From assembly GCF_905404315.1 (NCBI RefSeq), contig NC_066270.1, positions 10,682,001-10,746,000 on the forward strand: 64,000 nt of DNA, written 5' to 3'. Numbering within the stretch: position 1 is the first letter of the stretch; each line of letters starts with the position of its first letter. The position numbers and the translations under genes are program-made. This stretch comes from Leptidea sinapis. Lineage: Eukaryota; Arthropoda; Insecta; Lepidoptera; Pieridae. Positions 12,243 through 23,800 of this stretch are shown one piece after another. The notes below the pieces were generated by a model. The model made no database searches and had not been told where the DNA came from. It worked only from the letters and a program-made list of their open reading frames with translations.

Positions 12243-12692
12243 ACGTAATAATTAAGACGCTGCCACTGATTAGTATTAGTATATATACACCCGTTACAAA
12301 AGTTGAATTATAAATAGATCTGTAAAATCACAGACATATCATTATATTATAATAATAATCGATATTTTTATGTAAAAATTATTGATGAATATTTGTATAA
12401 ATATTTATTTATCAGGCTTTTTATAAATGCTGTTTTTTATAAATTATCATGTTAAAGTTACTTATTATTTAGATGATATTGGCGAGTTAGTAACATGGGC
12501 CTTTGCATACGTTTAAATATTGCCTGTTATTAGATAATAGTTTACTAAAAATATTTACGCTAATATATTATGTATATATATATATGAGTTGAACTCATTC
12601 TGATTGCGCATACTTCAAATTCCAGAGAGGCCATCTAAATTGGCTAAAACTATGTGATAAGATTTACCTTTGTCATGTTTAATGTTGCTATA

Positions 12693-13066
12693 CAGGCTGT
12701 CCCAAAGTTATGGGACATGAAGGGAAAGTACCTTAAATATCGAAGATAGGCTATTTTACTGGAAGAAGACTTTATGTTATTTTTAAAAGTTAGTAATTCT
12801 GCATTGCTGCATTCTGCAAATACTATGTTACTTAAGAAGGGTTATTAGTTTTTGGCCATTCTTTCGATTGGCATCATAAAAGTAGGGGTGCTTTTTTTTT
12901 ACATTTCAGTCGCTTCGATTCCCAGACGAGGCAAGTAAGTTTTAGAAAATCTTTGAATGCAGAAATACTAACTTTTAAAAATAACAAAGTATTATTTCAG
13001 TAAAATAGCCTATCTTCGATATTTAAGGTACTTTCCCTTCATGTCCCATAACTTTGGGACACTCTG
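12693..13066. mobile_element. Tc1/mariner-type foldback MITE
   Basis: The ends are CAGGCTGTCCCAAAGT at 12693 and the complement of CAGAGTGTCCCAAAGT at 13066, flanked by TA on both sides (12691-12692 and 13067-13068). The inverted arms run for about 100 bp and include AAGGGAAAGTACCTTAAAT and AATAGCCTATCTTCG. The centre is about 130 bp and non-coding. TA duplication and structure fit a Tc1/mariner-derived MITE. Confidence 0.75.
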
Positions 13067-13140
13067 TATATATTTGAAATTCTATTTTGAATACTGTTTA
13101 CAAGCTTAGGTATTGTAAAATGTATATATTTTTTTAATAT

Positions 13141-13178
13141 GTTTGCATATACTTTTGATCCAAAAAGTATACGCAAAC
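13141..13178. repeat. Perfect-length hairpin (16-bp arms)
   Basis: GTTTGCATATACTTTT is followed by a short loop and AAAAGTATACGCAAAC; there is one G-A mismatch across the arms. It lies in the spacer after the foldback MITE. No known factor site is assigned. Confidence 0.5.
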
Positions 13179-14354
13179 AAATTATAACTTCGTAATGATG
13201 TAACAACTAGGCCAAAACTGTCATTTATGTTTCCTTCGTTTGACTATTGTTTATTTTGACGACAAATAAAACCAATTTATACAGTATGGCTGGTGAGACA
13301 CTAACGATATTTAAGCAGAATACACGGTCCTCGATTCTCATTCTACTTGTGTAGTAAAATTAGCTATCTATTTAACAAATTTTGCTATAAATAAATGAAG
13401 TGTGGAAACATCACCGCTTTTTAAGCGCAAGCGCCAACAGGTCCGTGTACCCACCTTTCCGCTTTCTACGACCAAGCCCTGCAATTTGCGTTTAGCCATG
13501 CGTCGTTAAGCAAACGTTGTGTAATTTTGGTGTTGTTATCATAATATTATACAAGCTCGCAAGTTTTATTAACTGTACGATATAAAATACGTGGCGTTGA
13601 CAAGAGGCCTTACAGTATGTTTTGATATCAGATCAGAGATCCTGATATCACAATCATACAGAACACAAATCTATAAATACTATTTACGATTTAGGAACAT
13701 ATTTTACAAAATAATGTTACAAAATTCACTTATAAAGAAAGTATATAGTATATGAATTACTTTGTTACATAAATAAGTGAAATACTTAAAATGAGTAGGC
13801 AAACACACACGAGGTGAACCATTAAAAAAACAACTACATAAATTATATTTCAAATTCATGCCGCGGTCTTATGAGACTCCATAGCATTACGAATAAAGTA
13901 ACGTACTTGCCTTGGTGTCTCCCAAGGCAACCTCATGCAATGCGATCTGCTGGAGTAGGTCGCATAGGTTCCAATGATGTTCCAAAGATATAGTTTCTAA
14001 GCTCATAAGCTTGTTATCATAAGATGCGTTAAGACAGTTGTTAGATATGAGAAATCCATTGAGTCGATTACATAATATTATCTCAATTATTAAAAAAAAA
14101 ATAGGTTGTATATATTGGTATTCATTTTTATTACGGGCCTTGAAATTAAAGATAGATCCATCTTTCATTATTTTAAGGGATTCTGGAAATTGCCCTTCAT
14201 TTATGCATCTATTAAAGTGGAACTCGTTGAATATAATATTAAGTATATGTGAATTTTTTTTCTTTGACGTACATTTTAAATTGGACTTATAATAATTTTG
14301 AATAGCATGAATAAAAATTTAATTATATTATTTGAATTAAAGTTGCTAAGTTGG
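13179..14354. other. Spacer, no gene seen
   Basis: The sequence is AT-rich. Opposed open frames at 13887-14168 (minus, 93 codons) and 14038-14292 (plus, 84 codons) overlap, and neither shows a domain I recognise. A remnant of a retroelement is possible but not supported. Confidence 0.4.
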
Positions 14355-14874
14355 CTGTTCTTCCCAATGCGAGCTTCTTGGATACTTGGAGAGTATGCAT
14401 GCTTATTTTCATAGTTACCAGGGTAGCTATATAATATTTTATGCATAAATTAATAAGAATAAGATGTAATTATAATTACATTACAATTAATAATAATAAC
14501 AATCAAATCGTTTTGATTTGATTCTACGTTTACAGGCGGGTGCCTGATTGTTCTTCCGAATGCGAGCTTCTTGGATACTTGGAGCGTATGCATGCTTATT
14601 TTCATAGTTACCAGGATAGCTATATAATATTTTATGCATAAATTAATAAGAATAAGATGTAATTATAATTACATTACAATTAATAATAATAACAATCAAA
14701 TCGTTTTGATTTGATTCTACGTTTACAGGCGGGTGCCTGATTGTTCTTTCCAATGCGAGCTTCTTGGATACTTGGAGCGTATGCATGCTTATTTTCATAG
14801 TTACCAGGGTAGCTATATAATATTTTATGCATAAATTAATAAGAATAAGATGTAATTGTAATTACATAACAATT
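14355..14874. repeat. 193-bp tandem repeat, about 2.7 copies
   Basis: The block GAGCTTCTTGGATACTTGGA occurs at 14371, 14564 and 14757, an exact spacing of 193. Between copies there are only a few substitutions, such as GAGAGTATGC versus GAGCGTATGC and CAGGGTAGC versus CAGGATAGC. The third copy breaks down after AAGATGTAATTGTAATTACAT and runs into an antisense B-box-like motif (TCGAACCCGGG, 14877-14887), so a SINE may border it. Confidence 0.85.
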
Positions 14875-14875
14875 A

Positions 14876-15317
14876 TCGAACCCGGGTCTACAGCGTCTAA
14901 AGTAAACACTTATACGCTAAAGCTACGAATATTGCTGACGGAGCTGTTGAAATTATCAATGTCTTGACGTTTCACAACTCTCGTCATATACTTCGAAGCG
15001 TTGCTACGCGACAATACCCTAATGACTGCAGTGATGGATTAACGCATAGGCCCGGGCCTAGGGCGGCACGATTAGGGGGGCGGCAAAATTAATCAGAACG
15101 CTAAAATTTAAGAGCCGAAGAAATATAACAAAAATATATTTTTAAATTGGCTCTGTTTTTTTATTATAATTATTATTTTTTTACTATAATATAATGAATT
15201 TTTTTATTGACTTTTCAATTTGAGGGGGCATTATTATTATTTTTATGGAATCAATTACTTATAGTCTAATTATCGGTTATAATAAGATTATTAAAAAATT
15301 AATTAACAAAAAAACAA
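14876..15317. other. SINE-like antisense head and AT-rich spacer
   Basis: Bases 14876-14935 resemble an antisense tRNA-like head (B box TCGAACCC, then TATACGCTAAAGCTACG). A 12-bp palindrome AGGCCCGGGCCT lies near 15049-15060 in a G-rich stretch. The rest is AT-rich and unassigned. Confidence 0.4.
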
Positions 15318-15420
15318 CCGACTTCAAAAACACTATTCCAAAATAATAGATATAATGTGCACTAAAAAGTATAATAATAGTTGCGTATTTGTACTTCCTC
15401 CTTTTTTGAAGTCGGTTAAA
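15318..15420 (-). mobile_element. Minimal AACCGACTTC-family element (about 103 bp)
   Basis: The ends are ACCGACTTCAAAAACACTAT and CTCCTTTTTTGAAGTCGGTT. The left half is the reverse complement of the right end of the long copy at 41500-41595, and the right end matches the left end of that copy. It is therefore an internal deletion derivative that kept both termini. Confidence 0.65.
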
Positions 15421-15729
15421 AAGAAACAATCAAATTGATGGCTTCTTTTCAAATAACTTTTCACTTTTGTATCTTTGATGAGATTACTCTGGCATAAATA
15501 TAAATCATTTGAAATTACTTATTGGTTTTTAATTTACCGCTTCTTCGTTGAAAATCGAAGAATTTCAAAACCATAATAGTTATAGTTTTCACGTCGATGT
15601 TCAAAAATCTTGTTCTCGTTGGATCTTCAGTTTTCACGTTTTGAGGTCCTAGGAAGCTATTCTTAGTAGTTTCAGCATGACGTCCCGACGTGTGTGTGTG
15701 TGTTAAACAAATTTTTGTCTCAAGTTTTT

Positions 15730-16425
15730 GTGCTCTGGGTCTGGAAATCTCGAGCGATTGCCAACTCCGTGGCCATTTGGAGGGCAAAGCCAAATTGGCT
15801 TCGAAGAAGCTGGGCGTCATTAATAGAGCACGGCAATACTTCAAGCCGGCCCACATTCTAGCGCTCTACAAAGCGCAGGTCCAGCCACACGTGGAGTATT
15901 GCTGTCATCTCTGTTCTGACGCACCCCAGTATCAGCTCGATCCATTTGACCGCGTGCAACGCAGAGCAGCTCGGATTTTTGGGGACCCAGTGCTCTGTGA
16001 ACGGCTGGATCACTTGGCGTTGCGTAGAGACGTCGCTTCATTGTGTGTCTTTTACTCTATTCTATCACGGGGAGTGTTCCGAAGAGCTGTTAAACCTGAT
16101 TGCTGGCGGCGAATTCCATCTTTGCACGACACGCCACAGGATATCATTTCCACCATCTGGATTCGTGGCGGTCCTCCACAGTCCTCTAGTCCTCTTCAAG
16201 GAGCTTTCTTCCTCGTACTACAAAGCTGTGGAATGAACTTCCTTGTGCGGTGTTTCCGGGACGATACGACATGGGTACCTCCAAAAAAGCGCGTACACCT
16301 TCTTTAAAGGCCGGCAACGCTCTTCCGATTCCTCTGGTGTTGCAAGAGAATGTGGGCGGCGGTGATCACCTAACACCAGGTGACCCGTACGCTCGTTTGT
16401 CCTCCTATTCCATAAAATAAAAACA
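15730..16425 (+). pseudogene. 5'-truncated CR1/jockey-like LINE, 3' end (copy 3)
   Basis: The frame 15690-16307 carries the same ASKKLGVINRARQYF and LDPFDRVQRRAARI blocks as 1488-2057, then shifts frame near 16060 (SILSRGVFRR in place of the YHGECSEEL continuation in the alternate frame). The 3' UTR CACCTAACACCAGGTGACCC is present and the copy ends in an A-rich tail near 16420. The catalytic domain is missing. A (GT)n run at 15690-15702 lies just upstream. Confidence 0.8.
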
Positions 16426-16439
16426 ATTATATTCCAATC

Positions 16440-16985
16440 TCAAAGAGTGCTTACAAAAATATAAGAAACAGGAAAGTCGTTCTTTTGAGCTCGAAGAGCC
16501 CAATAACTTTGAGGGATATTTTCGAGCGCGATGAGCTCGAAAATTTGAGTCGTTGAAGGGCGTGTTGATGAACATCTAATAAAACAGCTTGATGAAGAAA
16601 TTTTGTACTGGAAAAAATCTTACATTGAGTTACTGCGATTGTTAAATCCATTGCGATAAGAGGGTTGTCATATAAAGCACATTCAGAACAAATTGAAAAT
16701 GGAATTTTTTAAAGTGCAATTGAGCTTCTTGCTGAGTTTGACCCGTTTTTAGAGGAACATTTAAAATTGTATGCGCACCCTGGCCGTGAAAATACCTCGT
16801 ACTTATCTAAAATAATATATGAAGAAATTATATTATTAACTTAAAATACATAAGTAACTACTTATTCAACAAATTTCTAAAGATGTGCAATCTGCAAAAT
16901 TTTAATTTTTTTGATAATTTATCTGACATAGATACGATTGAATTGAAAAATCATGCGAATAAATTAGTTAAAAAGTTCTAGTGAA
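16440..16985 (+). pseudogene. hAT-type (TTF/DUF4371-like) transposase fossil
   Basis: Broken frames give HLIKQLDEEILYWKK (about 16570), AIVKSIAIRGLSYKAHSEQ (about 16630) and LLAEFDPFLEEHLKLYAHPG followed by TSYLSKIIYEE (about 16730-16830). This order is typical of the N-terminal DUF4371 part of hAT transposases of the zinc finger MYM type. Several stops and shifts are present, including a TGA near 16627. A later piece (NLSDIDTIELKNHANKLVKK, about 16910) may belong to the C-terminus. It directly follows the LINE copy 3. Confidence 0.65.
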
Positions 16986-17084
16986 CACAGAAAGAATATA
17001 TAATATTACTTAATAAAAATTTTATCATGCAAATTTGTACAATGTAGTCAAATTGCAGGTATTTAGTGAGTATTGCCGTTATAA

Positions 17085-17245
17085 TTGTCGTGACAGGCTT
17101 CGTCATGGCTTAAATGATACTGCTTGTGGCAGCGAAGTGGGGCGGGTTGTTCCCTTCTCTAAAATATCTTCCAGGGAGGCGATGGCTGGTCCTTTCATCA
17201 TGCTCGTGAACGGTCTCTACTTGCAGTGGCTTGATGATCTAGATT
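17085..17245 (+). repeat. Repeat with GREAMAGPF-MLVNG block
   Basis: The segment TGCTTGTGGCAGCGAAGTGG ... GAGGCGATGGCTGG ... matches minus-strand sequence at 53545-53725 and 52960-53060. It is a moderately conserved repeat of unknown class, with a short translated similarity (SREAMAGP, then LNGRYL) that may reflect an old ORF. Confidence 0.55.
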
Positions 17246-17814
17246 TCAGAAACTTGCTTTTAAAATTAAGTATAAATTCTCATGCTTTTAAAATTAAGTA
17301 TATACATTTTTAATTTTTTTACAATGGCTAATAAAATACTCGAAAAATAATAGAAATAACCTTTATTACGGTGTGTAACCTTATTGATGCATCTTCTCAT
17401 ATCATTTGTTTTTTTAACTTATTTATTTACATTTACTTTTTTGACTTACTCGTGTAAGTCAAAAAAGAAAAGAAAACTTTTGGCATTCCATTACACATAT
17501 TCTGTGTAATTTCCTTGGCAAATGACAATTGAGTTTATTTCAATTGACAAAAAGTAATAAGTCACTGTCAATGTCAAAAAGCTCTTACAAGTTACAATCT
17601 GAAGAGGGCAATCTGTAAATTGTATTTCTGTAGGTAGTGATTTGCAGTTCCTCAGAGGAGTAAATAATAATATATTCATTATTCTTTGGTCAGCATTGCA
17701 TATTGTGATATAAGCAGAGATGTATTTCTAAATCTGAAACCTGAATTTGATTTTTGACCGATATAAATTCGGCTCTTTTAGATATTTGAATAAGAAATTT
17801 GAATTAAGCTAAAA

Positions 17815-20800
17815 ATGAATGGGATATTATTAAGGACGTCTATTTTTATATCTTTGCTTGCTAACATTCCTTTAATTTATTCTGAAAGTTTACAAAGTGT
17901 TAGTGATGACGATTTACTAACACTTATAAAAGAGAATGAAAAACTTATTGTTTTATTTAGTAAGTATTAATGTACGAAACTGGTGAAGCAGTAGCTTATA
18001 TTTACCTAATTATTGAACTTTCCAAAAAATAGAGTTATAACCTAGCTATTGTACAAACACTACATACTACTTTTATTTCATGTTTTAACTATATTTTCTT
18101 ATATTCATAAAATAATCCTGTATTTCAGCCAAGCCTAATTGCAAAGAATGTAATGAATTGGAGAAAATAATTGACAACTTGAGGGATGAATTTGAACAAC
18201 AGCTGAATGCATTTTCTGTAAAAGCAACTAATAGTCACTTGGCTCGTCTCTATAGTCCTAACAAAGAACCTGCTATTGTATTCTTTAGGCATGGAGTGCC
18301 ATTATTATATTATGGTATGTAACTGATGCTCATCAGAATGTTATTCAGTTAGATATAATAAAAATAATAAAACATTTATTTTCAGATAACTACGATCCAT
18401 TGTTAGTAAACATATAATATAATTGTGTTAGTAATTATATGTATAATGTTACATATTTATTTTTATTATCTAGCCAACATATGAACAGTCCCCGCTGTCT
18501 GCTATTGCCTTCAGATAACTGTTACTGATGCCTAGTATTTGGCGGAGTTGGGAAGCCACTTTTTTGCATAGAACGAGGCTAAAGCTATCTACGTCTGCAT
18601 GTGCAAACATAGCTGATGCGCTACAAAAACGTGGCAGCTCCAACAGTGCTCTGAAGACATTGTTTCACTGTATCCACAGGGCTATATACAATTTATTAGT
18701 GTAGCTGGTCCACAGGCTACTGAATTAGAGTAAAGTGCAGTACTCTTTAAAAAGAGTTATTTATACTGCTGTTGAGCAACACTAATCTATGTGCTATCAT
18801 ATTTGCTCGTACTGACAGCACCCTGTGTTCCCTCTCCATATCTACATCATCTTGTCCTTGTTTACAAAGTGCCAACATGCAAAGTTTTTAGAGGTTCATA
18901 GTTAAGCCCTATTTACAACTCTTGGATATGTCCATATTAGAATAACTGATCAGTACATATCATTACATGTAAAGGACTATCTATGTAATATAAAGTAAAT
19001 ACCAACACCACTTGAATTTTATCTGGTATTCAAAAAGAACTAGGCAACTTTCAAGTAACACAACAATTATGGGAACCTACAAATCTATTTGGTAAACTTA
19101 ATGATAAAAATGCCTCAAACCTTACTAGTAAAGACATGCAGAAGAGAATGTGATTGTAATCCTTTGGGTCTGACTATAAATATTTTGTTGGTGTTAAATA
19201 AATTAATTTAAATAGGTTTATAAACCACTGATAAAAATAAAAGAACTGAAAAATAAACTATCAATTCTCAAATTAATAAATGTTATCATAACTTATATAG
19301 GAAGTTCAAAACTGGTTATTTTTTTTGTTATAAATTCTTGTTACTCTTGTAAAACTTATTCATTATTTGACGCAGTTTCCAATAGATTGATTGTTTCAAA
19401 AGATTGCTTTAATTATTAAAGATTAACCTGATAATCTATTAAAAGTACTGAACAATATCTTATCACTTATTATAATTTGAACGGATCGGAACGGACAAAA
19501 AAGGATTAACATTTACAAAGAGAAAGATTGTTGTATAGTTGGAAAGAACCAATGTACTAATATTACTTTGCTAGCCAAACTAGGTTCAAGCTATAAAAGG
19601 CATTTATTTTCTCAAAATTGATTCCTTTAGAATTTTTTTTTTTGATGTAATTTCTAATATACTAGATACACCACCACTTCGGAAACAAATGGCGCTCTGA
19701 GACAAAAGAAGCGGCGCAAGAAACTCTACCAGCATTCTTTTTTTGCAATCTTTTCAATAAAAATATACAATATTGTACAGTCATTTCTATCGCTATACAA
19801 TAATCATAATCTAGTCCCAGGCTGCCCGATCACTTAGATATTCAGCTGTGGAGTAGTAGGATTTACGACAGAGCCATTTTTTTTATAAAACATTTAAATT
19901 TATTTATACATAATACCTGAACAATGGCTGGGACTTTATTATAAAAGTGTATGCATTTATCCTTAAAGCTATTAGATGTATCTTATGAAGCCTACTAGAA
20001 TTAGTTACAAGCAATCCCTTATTTCTAGTGTTATAATAATGAAAATCACTATTAAGAGCAAAATATAGTCTGTTACAGCTGTTGTTAAAAGGCAATTAAT
20101 TAAATTTTCAGGTAATCCAAATGAAGGTGAAATTTATGGCTACTTTGAAAAAAACCAATCACCAGCAGTTAAAGAACTAACGGATAAAATATTTGAGCAT
20201 CTAACACAAGCTGCAACTGGTGCTACCACTGGAGACTGGTTTGTTATGTTGTAAGTATTTTTTATCTACTCATTGTACCTTACCAGTCAATTTAAGGATC
20301 ACCTGATAGTGATTACCATATTCAGGGATACACAGAACATAAAATACACTTAGATCATTTATACATCTAGATAAACTATAACAGTTGTGAATACGTCGAC
20401 AAATATAGACTTTTGATCTAACCTCTATTTTGAGGAATTCACGAACACTAACAAAAAATGACATACGAATTGCGAGTGTAAGACATAGTTTGTCACGCAC
20501 AATATACTAATATTCCTGTCCTGTTTTATTGGTTGTCAACAGCAAGAGACTATCTGGACTATATCATTGTCTAATTTAAAATTATCTAAGAAAATACAAT
20601 ATAATTAGAGTGATAAATATAGGATTACAAACAGCATTTTTGGCATAATTGGCCAAACTCAAATTGCTTAGTGCTCCATTTGGATTGTTAGATGTAGTTA
20701 GGGGGCGATCATTAATTACGTAAGGTATTTTTGAGAATTTTTCAACCCCATGGTGAGATATCTCACACGAGATCTTTCAAAATTTATATTTTGGCTGTAT

Positions 20801-23800
20801 AAAGGTTTGGATTAATGTGAAAAAAAAACAACAACACAACTTGTTCTATTATTTTTATTGAAGACTAGTATTTGCGAATATTACTATAATTTAAAATCAC
20901 AAACATAAAATTAAATAATGAATATTAATATTTATAACTTAAATTAAAAAGTATTTGTTCTAATTCAGTCCATGGAGACTCGTGCACGGCCTCAAGAGTG
21001 ACAACCAACCAAACCAAACCAAAGTGGAACCAACATAATATGCAAGTGATTTTCAATAAAATAATCTGCTCTTTCAACTTCGCTCCGAATTAGCCACTCT
21101 AAGCCGTTGTCGCTTGCCCAAAGAAGATTAGTAGCTCGTCTTCATCTCTCTCTCATCCACGAGGGTCGCAATTTGTGAGTTTGCACAGTATGTGCATGAT
21201 GGACCGCGTGTTGATGTTCTGCGACTTTTGTGATAGATGCATAATAGATACCGCTTGTACTGCAGCATCTCCTGTATAGACGACCCCTATAGCCTAGTGG
21301 TTAGTGACCATGCCTACTGAGCTAGAGGCCCCGGGTTCGAATCCCGGCAGGTGCACACATTTATATGATGAATATGAATGTTTGTTTCCGATCCATGGAC
21401 ATTTATATGTATTTATGTATGTTTAAGTATGTATATTGTATTAAATATATCGTTGTCTTGCCCATAGTACAGGCTATGCCTAGTTTGGGGCAGGATAATT
21501 TGTGTAATAGTCTCAATATTAAAAAAAAAAAAATATCATCGTGTAAAGTTGGCAATAGAGGTCATTCTCATAAAGGCGTGGATCGGTTGAATCGGTAGGC
21601 AATGGAGAATTAAGAATCGAGCGCCACTTCGCTGGTCTGCGGGGTTCGGACGAATACGAAAACACTATTGTGTCAGATCTAGTTGTCATCTGTTATTCTA
21701 GACCTAATGCTTCACACAATTTTACATCGTTTTCGGCTAGAAAAATATTATGTGATATTTGCCAAGGACCTAAGTGAGATTTGGAAGGTTTAGCTTGATC
21801 CCCTCCCACCCTAGAACACCTTATGTAATCAATGAACTCCTTATATCTTTATTGATTTTGACATTTAACATATAACCTACATTCATGGCTTGTAATCAGA
21901 TTTTTGACATTGGGGATCTAATCTAGAAAAGTAAGGTGATCTTTAACAACTTCCCCTAATATTTTTTCAGTTATGGCGCCTCCTGTGTTGAGTGCCAAAG
22001 ACTACATGCAGTTTGGGAAAGTGTTGGCGCATCACTTAGAGGAAAAGTGAATGTTGCCAGAGTTGATTCAAATTTAGCTGGTGCGTTAACTGCAAAACGT
22101 TTTAAAGTGACAACTTTACCTGCTTTCCTTTTGTAAGTATTCAGAAATTGTGGCCAATTTGCAAATTTAATAAGTGTGAAAACACACTAAAACATAAAAA
22201 TGAAGACGATGATAGCAGATGTTATGGGTTTTGGGGATAGAGTGTAGATCTAGCAAGAGTTTAAATTTTCAAGGTATATTATAAATCAATACATCAGAAC
22301 TCTTGTGCTTATATAACATTTATCAACAAGCATATTATTCTTTATTGTATTAATATTTAAAAAGATTCTTAAACAAGTGTTAATTCATTATTATGTTAGT
22401 GATAGTCATAGAGCTCATTCTTGTCTATTTATTGGCTGGTGGAAGCAATATTAAAAAAATAAGGTTAAAATTTGCATGAAGCCTGTACATTTGTGACACA
22501 TATATATTTAGGTATTACATAATAATTAGTTTTTAAATTAAAACAATATGACTTAAAAATCAATAAGCCAAGTGGTGGTAAAGTTTTTTTATGATAATAA
22601 GGGACGAGACAAGCAGGATGTTCAGCTGGTGGTAATTGATACACCCTGCCCATTACAATGCAGTGCTGCTCAGGATTCTTGAATAACCCAAAGATTCAAA
22701 GCAGCACTACAACTGTGCTCTTCACCTTGAGATATAACATGTTAAGTCTCATTTGCCCAGTAATTTCACTAGCTATGGCGGCCTTCAGACTAAAACACAG
22801 CAATGCTTACACATTAGGCGCTGTTGTGGTACCCATAATCTAGCCGCCATCCTGTGCAAAGGAGCCTGCCACTGGTAGTGTTTATATTCCTGTAAAATTT
22901 AATGTTAGGAATTCTATTTCAGCTTCCGTTTGGGAAAAGTATATCGATATGATTTACCAAATTATGATGTGAAGTCATTTATAACATTTGCTCAAGATTG
23001 GTATAGAAATGTAAAAGGTGATGCGGTGCCACTTTTGTCATCTCCATTGTAAGTATTTCTGTTTTCTTTTTCATCAAGTAAATTAGATATTCTGTATTTC
23101 TAAATTGACATTGTTACATGTCAGGCTAGCGAAAATCTCTAAGAATAAAGCGATTCACTTGCATGTATGAAACTTGCAGTTATTTATAGATTGACAGATA
23201 ATGGCTATAATCTGGTAAAAACTGGAGATAGCCCATATCCACTGTTTTAATCAAGTGTTCGCTTTCAAACTTAGGTGGAATACAGTGCGTCGCCAATCGC
23301 CATACTGTAATTACTTGTATTTCAAACTTATGTCAAACAATAATTGCACATTTCATACTAAACTAAGGGTATGTTCCGATATGCACTGCGTCCACTGTAC
23401 AGTGTGACGTCAATTTAGTATTCTGTGAAGCCGTTCCTTTATAGCCAGTTATACTGGTTACTATTTAAAACGGAACGCAGTCCCGTATTCTGTCCACGCA
23501 GCATTCAAATGAGTGTATTAAAGTTTTCTAGTTCATTAAAAAAAACTGTTGTTGGAGTACTGTCAAATTAAAAATATTTTAAACTGTAGGTATTGTTTAT
23601 AAAACGTTAGGCACTCGAGTGGTTTTGACTGATCACGTGATCAAAGTACTGCGAGTACCTTACCTCGAAAACGCCAGTGCTCACAGTACAATATGGCGGC
23701 GATTTATATATCATATATTTCCATAGGGTACTGCGGCAGTATACTTGCAGTCCATAACGGATCGAATTTTTCTGCAGTGATAGAGCTGTGAAGTGCACGC

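Noticed and set aside
13887..14168. 93-codon minus-strand open frame
   Set aside because: No recognisable motif, overlapped by a plus-strand frame of similar length; not enough to call a gene.
21278..21360. Possible tRNA gene with intact A and B boxes
   Set aside because: The boxes are good, but the sequence runs straight into a SINE body and an A-rich tail; it is a retroposed SINE head.
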